DNA from: Bacteroidaceae bacterium
GTDB lineage: Bacteria; Bacteroidota; Bacteroidia; Bacteroidales; Bacteroidaceae
Direction: 5' to 3'
Assembly: GCA_017558165.1 (NCBI GenBank)
Contig: JAFYWE010000195.1
Location: 1-7,838, forward strand
Length of the DNA: 7,838 nt
A program made the position numbers and the translations under genes. The notes below the pieces were generated by a model. The model saw only the letters and a program-made list of their open reading frames with translations. It was not told the DNA's origin and made no database searches. Below, piece by piece: positions 1 through 5,172 of this stretch (within the stretch, counting starts at the first letter, position 1; the number at the start of each line of letters is the position of its first letter).

Positions 1-202
1 CCTGGCAGATGGGCATGCAGCTTTCACGGGCAATACCCTCGTTGCGCACGAGGATGTCGAGGATGTCCCGCGCAGGGGCGAAGGGCTCCTCATGGGCTGC
101 CCGCTGCAGCGCCGCGCAGACGTCACCCGGCAGGTTGCGGTTGGCCTCCACGCACAGGCGGGCCACCGCTTCCGTGATGAGGGACGCGGGGATTTCACGC
201 AT
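1..202 (-). CDS. Class I fumarate hydratase / tartrate dehydratase alpha subunit, N-terminal fragment
   Basis: The reading frame starts at the ATG at 202-200 and runs off the left edge, giving 67 residues that begin MREIPASLITEAVARLC and end CMPICQ. The pattern of MREI at the start, EANRNLP near residue 20, a helical stretch, and a closing PICQ (which continues as DTG in the family) is that of the alpha subunit of two-subunit, oxygen-labile [4Fe-4S] fumarases and L(+)-tartrate dehydratases. Cys66 would be one of the cluster ligands. These enzymes interconvert fumarate and malate, or dehydrate tartrate; the fragment cannot separate the two. The start overlaps the stop of the gene before it by one base (TGATG), so the two look translationally coupled. 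Composition is far more GC-rich than the rest of the window, and Bacteroidales normally carry a fused class I fumarase, so this piece is probably from another organism. Confidence 0.8.
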   Translation of the reverse strand, partial: MREIPASLITEAVARLCVEANRNLPGDVCAALQRAAHEEPFAPARDILDILVRNEGIARESCMPICQ

Positions 203-315
203 CACTCGTCATCCTCCATGAACAGCTTCTTCAGCCTGAGCGCCGCCTGCTTGACGGCGTTTTTCTTTGCACCGGCCAGCACCAGCTCGCTCTGCGCATC
301 GCGCAGGTCAAGGAT
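202..315 (-). CDS. C-terminal tail of an unidentified protein, upstream of the fumarase gene
   Basis: A minus-strand frame, open from the join to a TGA at 204-202, encodes 37 residues: an Ala/Lys/Leu-rich, probably helical segment (AGAKKNAVKQAALRLKKLF) ending in an acidic MEDDE. Its stop shares one base with the fumarase alpha start, which supports it as the real upstream gene of the same operon. The rest of the gene is lost at the join with the pyrG sequence. I do not recognise the family from so short a tail. Codon choice is GC-rich like the fumarase fragment and unlike everything from 320 onward. Confidence 0.5.
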   Translation of the reverse strand: MLDLRDAQSELVLAGAKKNAVKQAALRLKKLFMEDDE

Positions 316-1081
316 GCTCCTGCATCTTGATGGGTACCTCATAGATTGAAGGTACGTCAAGGCTCTGTACTACGCAGTCAGGCATAACGTTGCAGAAGTT
401 TGCAACCTTCTTGCAAAGACCTGCGCTGAGCTTGTGCTCAGTACGCAACACAAGGCAATCGGGCTGGATACCGAGGCTCTGCAACTGCTTTACAGAGTGC
501 TGTGTTGGCTTTGTCTTGAGCTCACCTGCAGCAGAGAGATAAGGTACATATGTAAGGTGTACGCATACCGCACGACGACCGAGCTCCCACTTCAACTGAC
601 GGATAGCCTCGAGGAATGGAAGACCCTCGATGTCACCTACAGTACCACCGATCTCGGTAATTACAAAGTCGAACTTCTCCTTTGTGCTACCGCGCTTCAT
701 CTTGCGCTTGATCTCGTCTGTGATGTGAGGGATAACCTGAACTGTCTTGCCAAGATACTCGCCACGACGCTCCTTCTCAATTACCTCGCTGTAGATGCGT
801 CCTGTTGTGAAGGTATTCCAACGTGTAGTCTTGATATCTGTGAAACGCTCGTAGTGGCCGAGGTCAAGATCGGCCTCATGACCATCGATTGTTATATAAC
901 ACTCACCGTGCTCCTGTGGGTTAAGAGTACCCGGAGAGACGTTGATGTATGGGTCGAATTTCTGGATTGTAACCTTGTATCCTCTCGCCTGCAAGAGCTT
1001 GCCAAGAGACGCCGAGATGATACCCTTTCCAAGTGATGATGCAACACCACCGGTAACGAAGATGAATTTTGTTTCTGCCAT
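308..1081 (-). CDS. pyrG: CTP synthase, N-terminal synthetase domain only (cut at the sequence join)
   Basis: CTP synthase makes CTP from UTP, ATP and glutamine in the cytoplasm, the last step of pyrimidine nucleotide synthesis. The 257 residues cover only the N-terminal synthetase domain. Visible are the P-loop GGVASSLGKG (11-20), the KFDPYINVSPGTLNP substrate segment (41-55), DGHEADLDLGHYERF (66-80) with the Mg/ATP-binding Asp, and ITEIGGTVGDIE (141-152) with the second acidic metal ligand. The family runs about 535 residues, so the glutamine amidotransferase half is missing. Family-like sequence ends at Glu255 (base 317); the last two residues and the stop come from the foreign sequence across the join. 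The start at 1081 gives the standard MAETKFIFVTGG beginning. A promoter and a leader hairpin lie just upstream. Identification is certain; the truncation is probably an artefact. Confidence 0.95.
   Translation of the reverse strand: MAETKFIFVTGGVASSLGKGIISASLGKLLQARGYKVTIQKFDPYINVSPGTLNPQEHGECYITIDGHEADLDLGHYERFTDIKTTRWNTFTTGRIYSEVIEKERRGEYLGKTVQVIPHITDEIKRKMKRGSTKEKFDFVITEIGGTVGDIEGLPFLEAIRQLKWELGRRAVCVHLTYVPYLSAAGELKTKPTQHSVKQLQSLGIQPDCLVLRTEHKLSAGLCKKVANFCNVMPDCVVQSLDVPSIYEVPIKMQEHP
311..320. other. Junction between two unlike sequences (probable assembly chimera)
   Basis: Going leftwards, pyrG matches the family through Met253-Gln254-Glu255 (codons at 325-317) and then reads His-Pro-stop, where the family continues with further acidic and glycine residues. 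From about 316 leftwards the open frame changes, base composition becomes GC-rich, and codons fit the fumarase operon. The break is therefore placed within about 311-320, possibly across a few shared bases. A real genomic fusion would destroy an essential gene, so a misjoined contig is more likely. Confidence 0.65.
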
Positions 1082-1110
1082 ATTATTGGGTTTTATCAGT
1101 CAAACAAATT

Positions 1111-1137
1111 ATGTCCAAAACATTCTTCTTTGGACAT
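1111..1137 (-). promoter_or_regulatory. Perfect 9-bp inverted repeat at the predicted 5' end of the pyrG transcript
   Basis: ATGTCCAAA (1111-1119) and TTTGGACAT (1129-1137) are exact reverse complements separated by 9 bases. The repeat lies directly downstream of the putative -7 box of pyrG, so the transcript would begin at or near its outer arm and fold into a hairpin about 30 nt ahead of the start codon. It could be an RNA stem that controls stability or initiation, or an operator for a dimeric repressor. No oligo-T tract follows on the minus strand, so a terminator or attenuator is unlikely. The role is inferred from position only. Confidence 0.5.
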
Positions 1138-1138
1138 A

Positions 1139-1169
1139 CAAAATTAATGCAAAGAATATATACATCAAA
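1139..1169 (-). promoter_or_regulatory. Putative Bacteroidetes-type promoter of pyrG
   Basis: Read on the minus strand, TTTG (1169-1166), a 19-base spacer and TAATTTTG (1146-1139) match the Bacteroidetes primary-sigma consensus (-33 TTTG, -7 TAnnTTTG, spacer about 19-21). Transcription would start a few bases further on, near 1130-1136, leaving a leader of about 50 nt before the pyrG ATG at 1081. The region is AT-rich, as expected for a promoter. Confidence 0.6.
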
Positions 1170-1191
1170 AAAAAGTACCGTTTTTTTATGA

Positions 1192-1229
1192 AGAATGACA
1201 CAAATTACAGTTTGTCATTCTGAGCAAAG
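1192..1229. repeat. Head-to-head TGTCATTCT repeat ends
   Basis: AGAATGACA (1192-1200) and TGTCATTCT (1213-1221) form a 9-bp inverted repeat. The right half continues as TTTGTCATTCTGAGCAAAG (1211-1229), which recurs exactly at 1640-1658. This looks like the end of one dispersed palindromic repeat abutting a fragment of another. It begins about 20 bp upstream of the pyrG -33 box. Confidence 0.6.
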
Positions 1230-1283
1230 AGAACCAACAGTCTACACCAGAAGGGCCAAAGCCGAGAATTTGGCAATAATATA

Positions 1284-1300
1284 AGAAGCTGTTTAAATTT
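1284..1300. repeat. 17-bp sequence repeated at 7702-7718
   Basis: AGAAGCTGTTTAAATTT occurs here and again, in the same orientation, at 7702-7718. Seventeen identical bases in two non-coding stretches of one 7.8-kb window is unlikely by chance and suggests a shared element end. The flanking bases differ at both sites, so only the core is conserved within what is visible. Confidence 0.5.
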
Positions 1301-1355
1301 CTTTCAAGAATATTATGGTAACAATATAGCAGTTGACCCATAACCAAAGGATTAA

Positions 1356-1445
1356 TGTCATCCCGACAGAGCGGAGCGACGAGGGATCTCTCACACAAGG
1401 TTGACTTTAGCCCCTTCGGGCATCGACCGTTGGTTCGAGATGACA
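1356..1445. repeat. Dispersed palindromic repeat, TGTCATCCCGACAGAGCG type
   Basis: The unit begins TGTCATCCCGACAGAGCG at 1356 and ends GAGATGACA at 1445, so its tips are inverted (TGTCATC / GATGACA). The left arm continues as a GGAGCGACGAGGGATCTC segment; the interior includes a small GCCC-CTTC-GGGC hairpin. A related copy lies at 4876-5005 and a shorter cousin at 1640-1706. Such intergenic palindromes with a TCAT-CGAGCGAAGCGA-GATCTC plan are familiar from many Bacteroidetes genomes. Open frames crossing it (for example 1355-1606) have no family resemblance and are not called as genes. Confidence 0.75.
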
Positions 1446-1639
1446 AATCGCATATAAAACCACTTTGGGGTCAACATCTATATCACTACCATAATATAAA
1501 TGCTGACACCAATTTTGCCTGTCATTCTATATTTGCAAAGTCATTGGCTCGTTTTGCTTTTCGCCACCCGCGTGGCATGAACTTTGTCTATGCTGCACGC
1601 GACTAATGGCTGCAAAACTCACCGATAACAAAACGGAGT
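1446..1639. other. Intergenic remainder, no gene seen
   Basis: The full gap between pyrG and maf runs 1082-1760. Outside the listed repeats and the pyrG promoter, this part holds only degenerate echoes of the same repeat (a GTCATTCT at 1521-1528 with TTTGCAAAG nearby) and a GCCAC-CCGC-GTGGC mini-hairpin near 1563-1576. I see no plausible coding frame and no RNA gene. No clear terminator for maf was found in 1707-1760. Confidence 0.6.
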
Positions 1640-1706
1640 TTTGTCATTCTGAGCAAAGCGAAGAATCTCTCCAAATCAGATATTTCGCTACGCTCAATAT
1701 GACAAA
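1640..1706. repeat. Dispersed palindromic repeat, TGTCATTCTGAGCAAAGCG type
   Basis: TTTGTCATTCTGAGCAAAG at 1640-1658 is mirrored by TGAGCG and TATGACAAA on the right, ending at 1706; the two arms are imperfect inverted repeats of about 30 bases around a short loop (CTCCAAATCAG). A 19-base exact match to its left arm occurs at 1211-1229. The element lies about 55 bp beyond the maf stop and may act as a transcript 3'-end stem. Confidence 0.75.
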
Positions 1707-1760
1707 GACGGCAAAGGGGCATTGAGAAATTCAAAAAACAAGTTCCTCTATAATCCGACC

Positions 1761-2342
1761 TTAGATTTCCTTAAGCTCGCTGTATAGTCTTTGCACGGGA
1801 AGGCCCATCACATTGAAGTATGAACCCACTATATTGGACATTCCAATGTAGCCTATCCATTCCTGAGCGCCGTACGAACCGGCCTTATCCATTGGCCTGT
1901 ACTTGGCAATGTAATAATCGATCTCGTCATCGGTAAGCTGCGCAAAGGTGACATCGGACTGCGCTACAAAACAGCGCTGATTGTCCTTGGTGGTTATTGC
2001 AACACCCGTGAACACCGAGTGCGTCTTGCCCGACATATTGCGCAACATACGACGCGCATCGGCCTCATCAACAGGCTTGCCCAGCGCCACACCGTCGAGC
2101 CACACAATGGTATCGGCAGTAATGACAAGTTCATCGGCGGCCATCGCGGGGCGATAGGCATCGGCCTTTTTCTTTGAGATATGAAGAGGAATGTCACCAC
2201 CCTGAAGCTCGGGCGGGAAAGACTCATCGACATCGGGCAATGCACGGACCTCGAATTCGACATCAAGCCCCGCAAGAAGCTCCCTGCGACGCGGCGACGC
2301 CGACGCAAGAATCACTTTGTATTTCTTTAGATTATCTAACAT
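1761..2342 (-). CDS. maf: Maf family nucleoside triphosphate pyrophosphatase
   Basis: Maf proteins hydrolyse non-canonical or excess nucleoside triphosphates (dTTP, UTP and modified pyrimidines for the YhdE branch) to the monophosphate and pyrophosphate, cleaning the nucleotide pool. The 193-residue protein has the family length and landmarks: ILASASPRRRELL (11-23) with the SxxR phosphate-binding motif, ITADTIVWLDG (74-84) with the catalytic Asp77, GKP (88-90), SGKTHSVFTGV (104-114), and DKAGSYGAQE (152-161). The Q/E and DKAGSYG pattern fits the dTTP/UTP-type branch, though substrate cannot be fixed from sequence. The start at 2342 gives the motif its usual distance from the N-terminus. It lies downstream of kdsC on the same strand, an arrangement also known in Bacteroidales, but here a 555-bp repeat-filled gap separates them. 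No consensus promoter is obvious just upstream. Confidence 0.93.
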   Translation of the reverse strand: MLDNLKKYKVILASASPRRRELLAGLDVEFEVRALPDVDESFPPELQGGDIPLHISKKKADAYRPAMAADELVITADTIVWLDGVALGKPVDEADARRMLRNMSGKTHSVFTGVAITTKDNQRCFVAQSDVTFAQLTDDEIDYYIAKYRPMDKAGSYGAQEWIGYIGMSNIVGSYFNVMGLPVQRLYSELKEI

Positions 2343-2360
2343 AGTATATTATTATAGGTG

Positions 2361-2763
2361 AAAGGTGAAAACGGAAAGGTGAAAGCCGCAGGCTTCGACA
2401 ACATCGGCAGCAAATGGTCGCGCGTAGCACCGCTTTAGTGGTGCCGCGTGGGTTGCGGTGAGTTGGTGTTGTCAAAGCTAAAAGATTCGACAACATCAAC
2501 AGCAAATGGTCGCGCGTAGCACCGCTTTAGTGGTGCCGCGTGGGTTGCGGTGAGTTGATGTTGTCAAAGCTAAAAGATTCGATAACGTCAACAGCAAATG
2601 GTCGCGCGTAGCACCGCTTTAGTGGTGCCGCGTGGGTTGCGGTGAGTTGATGTTGTCAAAACTGAAAGATTCGATAACGTCAACAGCAAAGGGTCGCAGG
2701 CTACGCGAAGTTCAATCGCGCCATGCGGGTTGCGATTTAGCCGGTGTTGTCAAAGGTGAAAAC
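2361..2763. repeat. 12-bp direct repeats flanking the 92-bp array
   Basis: AAAGGTGAAAAC occurs at 2361-2372 and again at 2752-2763, bracketing the tandem array. The left side also carries further GGTGAAA copies (2357-2363, 2364-2370, 2378-2384), so this may be simple-sequence expansion. A target duplication from insertion of the array is an alternative. Only the coincidence is seen; the mechanism is inference. Confidence 0.4.
2394..2760. repeat. 92-bp tandem repeat array, three near-identical copies plus one degenerate copy
   Basis: Units start at 2394, 2486, 2578 and 2670, each opening TTCGAYAAC, for an exact 92-bp period. Copies 1-3 differ at only a handful of bases; copy 4 keeps both ends but has a diverged centre. 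Each unit has nested symmetry. Outer 12-base arms pair (copy 2: GACAACATCAAC at 2489-2500 with GTTGATGTTGTC at 2554-2565, perfect). An inner GCACCGCTTTAGTGGTGC (2427-2444, 2519-2536, 2611-2628) forms a 7-bp stem with a TTTA loop. Arm differences in copies 1 and 3 all keep pairing as G-U wobbles when read on the plus strand. The array sits inside the minus-strand operon between kdsC and maf. The period is not a multiple of three, and the short frame across it (2632-2835) is not protein-like. It resembles REP/REPIN-type intergenic repeats, but I cannot name the family. Confidence 0.85.
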
Positions 2764-2897
2764 AATTTTGCGTTTTGTTCAATAAAAAGTGCAAATGCAA
2801 GGCTTGCGAATTTTATGACAACAAGAGTTCAGTAAACCTAAATGACTGTTGGAACAAAATTTGCGTAACGCCGCAGATGCCTTTTTAGTGGACAAAA
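2764..2897. other. Spacer between the 92-bp array and kdsC, nothing coding
   Basis: This AT-rich spacer contains a degenerate inverted pair (TTTTGTTC near 2773-2780 and GAACAAAA near 2851-2858) and a short GCAAG-G-CTTGC palindrome. No gene, promoter or clear terminator is supported. Together with the array it makes up the 555-bp gap between kdsC and maf. Confidence 0.4.
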
Positions 2898-3416
2898 CTA
2901 CCAGCCGAATGCGTTTGATTCATCCATCCACTTCCCCTGCGCACGCATAACCTGTTCGATTACATCACGGCCACAGCCCTCGCCACCGTTGATTGGTGAG
3001 ATATACTTTGAGAGTTGCTTGATTTCCATAGCGGCATCGGCAGGGCACACGGGAAGGCCGACAATCTGCATGACCTCATAATCGGGGATATCATCGCCCA
3101 TGTAAAGCATCTCCTCAGGAGCGAGTTCATACATGAGCATCAGTTCCTCAAGGCAATCCCTCTTTATTGACGCACCGGTATATACATCCTTGATACCAAG
3201 ACCGTTGTAACGCACCTTGACCGCCTCGGTGCGGGCACCAGTGATTATGGCAACGTGGAAACCGGCCTTTACGGCAAGCTGCAGGGCATAGCCGTCCTTG
3301 ATGTTCACGGTACGCATAGGCTCACCGCTCGGGTACATTGATATTGTCTCACGGCTCAGCACTCCGTCAACATCAAAGATGAGCGCCTTTATCTTCTTCA
3401 AATCGTAGTTTATCAT
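2898..3416 (-). CDS. kdsC: 3-deoxy-D-manno-octulosonate 8-phosphate phosphatase
   Basis: KdsC removes the phosphate from KDO 8-phosphate, giving the KDO sugar that links lipid A to the core of lipopolysaccharide. The 172-residue cytoplasmic protein is a capless HAD phosphatase of typical length, usually a tetramer. Landmarks are motif I FDVDGVL (14-20; nucleophile Asp15, acid Asp17), motif II IITGA (57-61), motif III Lys85 in GASIKRD, and motif IV MGDDIPD (106-112). The KdsC-specific tail NGGEGCGRDVIE (143-154) follows; the family usually has GGxGAVRE there, so Cys148-Gly149 replaces Ala-Val. The start at 3416 places motif I at residue 14, as expected. It lies downstream of the DUF2520 gene with a 114-bp repeat-filled gap, and upstream of maf. 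Confidence 0.95.
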   Translation of the reverse strand: MINYDLKKIKALIFDVDGVLSRETISMYPSGEPMRTVNIKDGYALQLAVKAGFHVAIITGARTEAVKVRYNGLGIKDVYTGASIKRDCLEELMLMYELAPEEMLYMGDDIPDYEVMQIVGLPVCPADAAMEIKQLSKYISPINGGEGCGRDVIEQVMRAQGKWMDESNAFGW

Positions 3417-3435
3417 AATTATTTGGTGTTATTTA

Positions 3436-3528
3436 CCCCCTCTACAACTTCGTTGCTCGTCTCCCCAAGACAGGGGGACAATATTGCTCCCACGTCTTAG
3501 GGGAGCTGTCCGAAGGACTGAGGGAGTC
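3436..3528. repeat. Inverted pair of REP-like units between the DUF2520 gene and kdsC
   Basis: Two related G/C-block units face each other: CCCCCTCT...TCTCCCCAAGACAGGGGG (3436-3477) and CTCCCACGTCTTAGGGGAGC followed by TGTCCGAAGGACTGAGGGAG (3487-3526). The reverse complement of the first aligns with the second through a shared GTCTTRGGGGAG core. Each unit can fold by itself and the pair can fold together. It begins two bases beyond the DUF2520 stop codon (3531-3533) and fills almost the whole gap to kdsC. Similar TTGGGGAG / GAGGGGGT elements are common between Bacteroidales genes. Confidence 0.75.
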
Positions 3529-3530
3529 AG

Positions 3531-4304
3531 CTATTTATTCCTTTTCATTATATAATTGCTCATAATATCGTATATTGCCGCAAGCTCGTCGTCAAGCAGT
3601 GCCTTGTGCGACTCCATAACGTTACTGTCGCCACGCTTTGCGGGGCCTGTCTGCGCATCGAGCGGATGCATACGGTGCACCTTGTTTGCAGCCTCGTCAA
3701 TAAGAGGCAGCATGGCATCGAACGGCAGGTTGTTACGCTCAAGGATATCGGCAGCCATCATATACAACGCATTGGGGAAATTACAGGAAAACACTGCCGC
3801 AATATGCAGGAAACGGCGCTGTTCACTGGTTGCATACACGACCTTGCGGCTCAGTGACGATGCAAGTGATTGCAGATATGCAACATCTGCCTCATCATTG
3901 CCCTCGATGAATATTGTCACGTTGTCAAAGGGTACGATATTGCTCTTGCTCATTGTCTGCATCGGATAGAAAACGCCGTAACGGACAGCCCCGGCCTCAT
4001 GCAACGCCTCAAGGGGTATACTGCCTGCCGTATGCAGTATCAGGGCATCGGGATAGAGAGCTGACACCTCGGCCGCTACATCACGCAACGCACTGTCCAC
4101 GACAGAGATTATAACGACATCGGCCGGTGGCAAGGCCGACAATTTATCGGTATAAGCACAGCCGACAAGGTTGCCGAGCTGGCTTGCCGACTCCATGGTA
4201 CGGCTCCACACGGCAACAGGTGCGTTACCGCTCTTCTTCAGCGCCACGGCAAACGATGTTGCCATATTGCCGGCACCTACAAGTACTATTCTCTTATTTT
4301 CCAC
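3531..4304 (-). CDS. Rossmann-fold DUF2520 protein (pyrroline-5-carboxylate reductase-like)
   Basis: The 257-residue protein opens with a nucleotide-binding beta-alpha-beta, RIVLVGAGNMATSFAVAL (5-22), that carries the glycine-rich GAGNMA motif of the ProC / F420-dependent NADP reductase fold. Later landmarks fit the DUF2520 arrangement: ILHTAGSIPLEAL (89-101), YGVFYPMQTMS (109-119), then a helical C-terminal half with HIAAVFSCNFPNALY (167-181) and QTGPAKRGD (218-226). It is likely a cytoplasmic NAD(P)-dependent reductase of unknown substrate; it is not a true ProC. Its start overlaps the nitroreductase end by 11 bp, so the two are probably co-translated. In Bacteroidales this gene is often found next to kdsC and maf, which hints at a shared operon and not a known shared pathway. 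Confidence 0.88.
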   Translation of the reverse strand: MENKRIVLVGAGNMATSFAVALKKSGNAPVAVWSRTMESASQLGNLVGCAYTDKLSALPPADVVIISVVDSALRDVAAEVSALYPDALILHTAGSIPLEALHEAGAVRYGVFYPMQTMSKSNIVPFDNVTIFIEGNDEADVAYLQSLASSLSRKVVYATSEQRRFLHIAAVFSCNFPNALYMMAADILERNNLPFDAMLPLIDEAANKVHRMHPLDAQTGPAKRGDSNVMESHKALLDDELAAIYDIMSNYIMKRNK

Positions 4305-4830
4305 CGAAGTTACCTATATGAATTTTCTCCCACTGCATCTTCTCCTCATCAAAAGGCTGTGTAGCACGTGCCTTGTGACCGATGCCCACGATTGAGAGCA
4401 CCGCATAGTTTGCAGGGATATCGAGCAAAGACTTCACATTGTCAACAGAGAGCACGCCGTTAGCATCCTTGCGGTTACGCACCTGCACCCAGCAACTGCC
4501 AAGGCCGAGTTCCTCGGCCGCCAGCTGTATGATTATGGTTGCAATAGAGCAATCCTCAATCCACACATCGGTCTTCTCTGTATCGGCAATCACAACAACT
4601 GCCATTGCAGCACCTTCGAGCAAGCCCGAGCCGTGTTCCTTACATACAGAAAGGTGCTTGAGCATCTCCTTGTCCTCGACAAGGATAAACTCCCAAGGGT
4701 TGATGCGGTGTCCCGATGGCGACATGAGTGCCGCCTTCATCAAAGTGCATACATTCTCTTCGCTCACAGGCTCGCCTGTAAAGACACGTGAACTGCGTCT
4801 ATTCTTCAAAAGTTCAAGAAAGTTCTCCAT
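4294..4830 (-). CDS. Nitroreductase family FMN-dependent oxidoreductase
   Basis: The 178-residue protein has the nitroreductase plan: an N-terminal NRRSSRVFTGEPV (10-22) whose Arg/Ser residues bind FMN phosphate, SPSGHRINPWEFILVED (37-53), a central hydrophobic strand (AMAVVVIAD, 75-83), DCSIATIIIQLAAEELGLGSCWV (93-115) and a C-terminal VGIGHKA (148-154) ahead of a short tail. Members are homodimeric flavoenzymes that use NAD(P)H to reduce nitro compounds, quinones or other acceptors; the natural substrate is not evident. It is the first gene of the apparent minus-strand operon and overlaps the DUF2520 start. The start at 4830 places the Arg motif at residue 11, as usual. No clear TAnnTTTG promoter was found ahead of it; a palindromic repeat starts 45 bp upstream. 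Confidence 0.92.
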   Translation of the reverse strand: MENFLELLKNRRSSRVFTGEPVSEENVCTLMKAALMSPSGHRINPWEFILVEDKEMLKHLSVCKEHGSGLLEGAAMAVVVIADTEKTDVWIEDCSIATIIIQLAAEELGLGSCWVQVRNRKDANGVLSVDNVKSLLDIPANYAVLSIVGIGHKARATQPFDEEKMQWEKIHIGNFGGK

Positions 4831-4875
4831 AAAAATCTTTTTTTACAATTAGACAGATGTTGTCCCAAAACAATT

Positions 4876-5005
4876 TGTCATCCCGACAGAGCGTAGCGAC
4901 GAAAGTTCAGTTCGACAATGCTTGCATCCTACAAGCATTGTCAAAGGATCTCTGCAACCACGCATCATAATACAAAGAGATTTCTCCCTTCGGTTCGAAA
5001 TGACA
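4876..5005. repeat. Dispersed palindromic repeat with an insertion
   Basis: TGTCATCCCGACAGAGCG at 4876 and CGAAATGACA ending at 5005 match the tips of the repeat at 1356-1445. The sequence runs GCGTAGCGACGA, is interrupted at about 4903-4943, then resumes AAGGATCTCT. In the copy at 1356 the corresponding segment is an uninterrupted GCGACGAGGGATCTCT. It lies in the divergent gap between the nitroreductase and malic enzyme genes. Confidence 0.75.
4914..4942. repeat. Perfect 11-bp hairpin nested inside the dispersed repeat
   Basis: GACAATGCTTG (4914-4924) and CAAGCATTGTC (4932-4942) are exact reverse complements around a 7-base loop, CATCCTA. It lies within the extra segment that interrupts the larger palindromic repeat, next to a direct doublet AGTTCAGTTC (4905-4914). 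It looks like a small element inserted into an older one. Confidence 0.7.
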
Positions 5006-5172
5006 CTGTCCTTTCTTTTAAAAGACTGCCCGGCACACAGATGAGGACAATCCTAAATGCGAAGATATAACATTAGCGCGAGATGCCCAAAAAGCGGATA
5101 GCTTAAAAAACAAAAAAAGAAGCGCACTGCGGAACCATCGCCAAGGCGCTGTTGTTTGGAAAATAAAAAACC
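5006..5172 (+). other. Leader region of the malic enzyme gene
   Basis: With the repeat at 4876-5005 this completes the 342-bp divergent gap. It becomes A-rich close to the malic enzyme ATG (AAAATAAAAAACC directly before it), typical of Bacteroidetes translation starts, which use A-rich leaders in place of a Shine-Dalgarno site. TGTTGTTTG at 5149-5157 only loosely resembles a -7 box and is too close to the ATG to be convincing, so no promoter is called. Minus-strand frame 5018-5308 overlaps the malic enzyme start and is not protein-like. Confidence 0.4.

Noticed and set aside
434..1036. 200-codon plus-strand open frame opposite pyrG
   Set aside because: It is the antisense shadow of an unmistakable CTP synthase domain; its translation has no recognisable motif.
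1186..1606. Short open frames on both strands between pyrG and maf (1446-1186 minus, 1355-1606 plus)
   Set aside because: They are composed largely of dispersed palindromic repeats and read as low-information peptides.
2394..2760. CRISPR array
   Set aside because: The units are directly abutting 92-bp tandem copies without unique spacers, and no cas gene is present.
2632..2835. 67-codon plus-strand open frame across the tandem array
   Set aside because: It starts inside a 92-bp non-coding repeat unit, has no family resemblance, and the repeat period is not a multiple of three.
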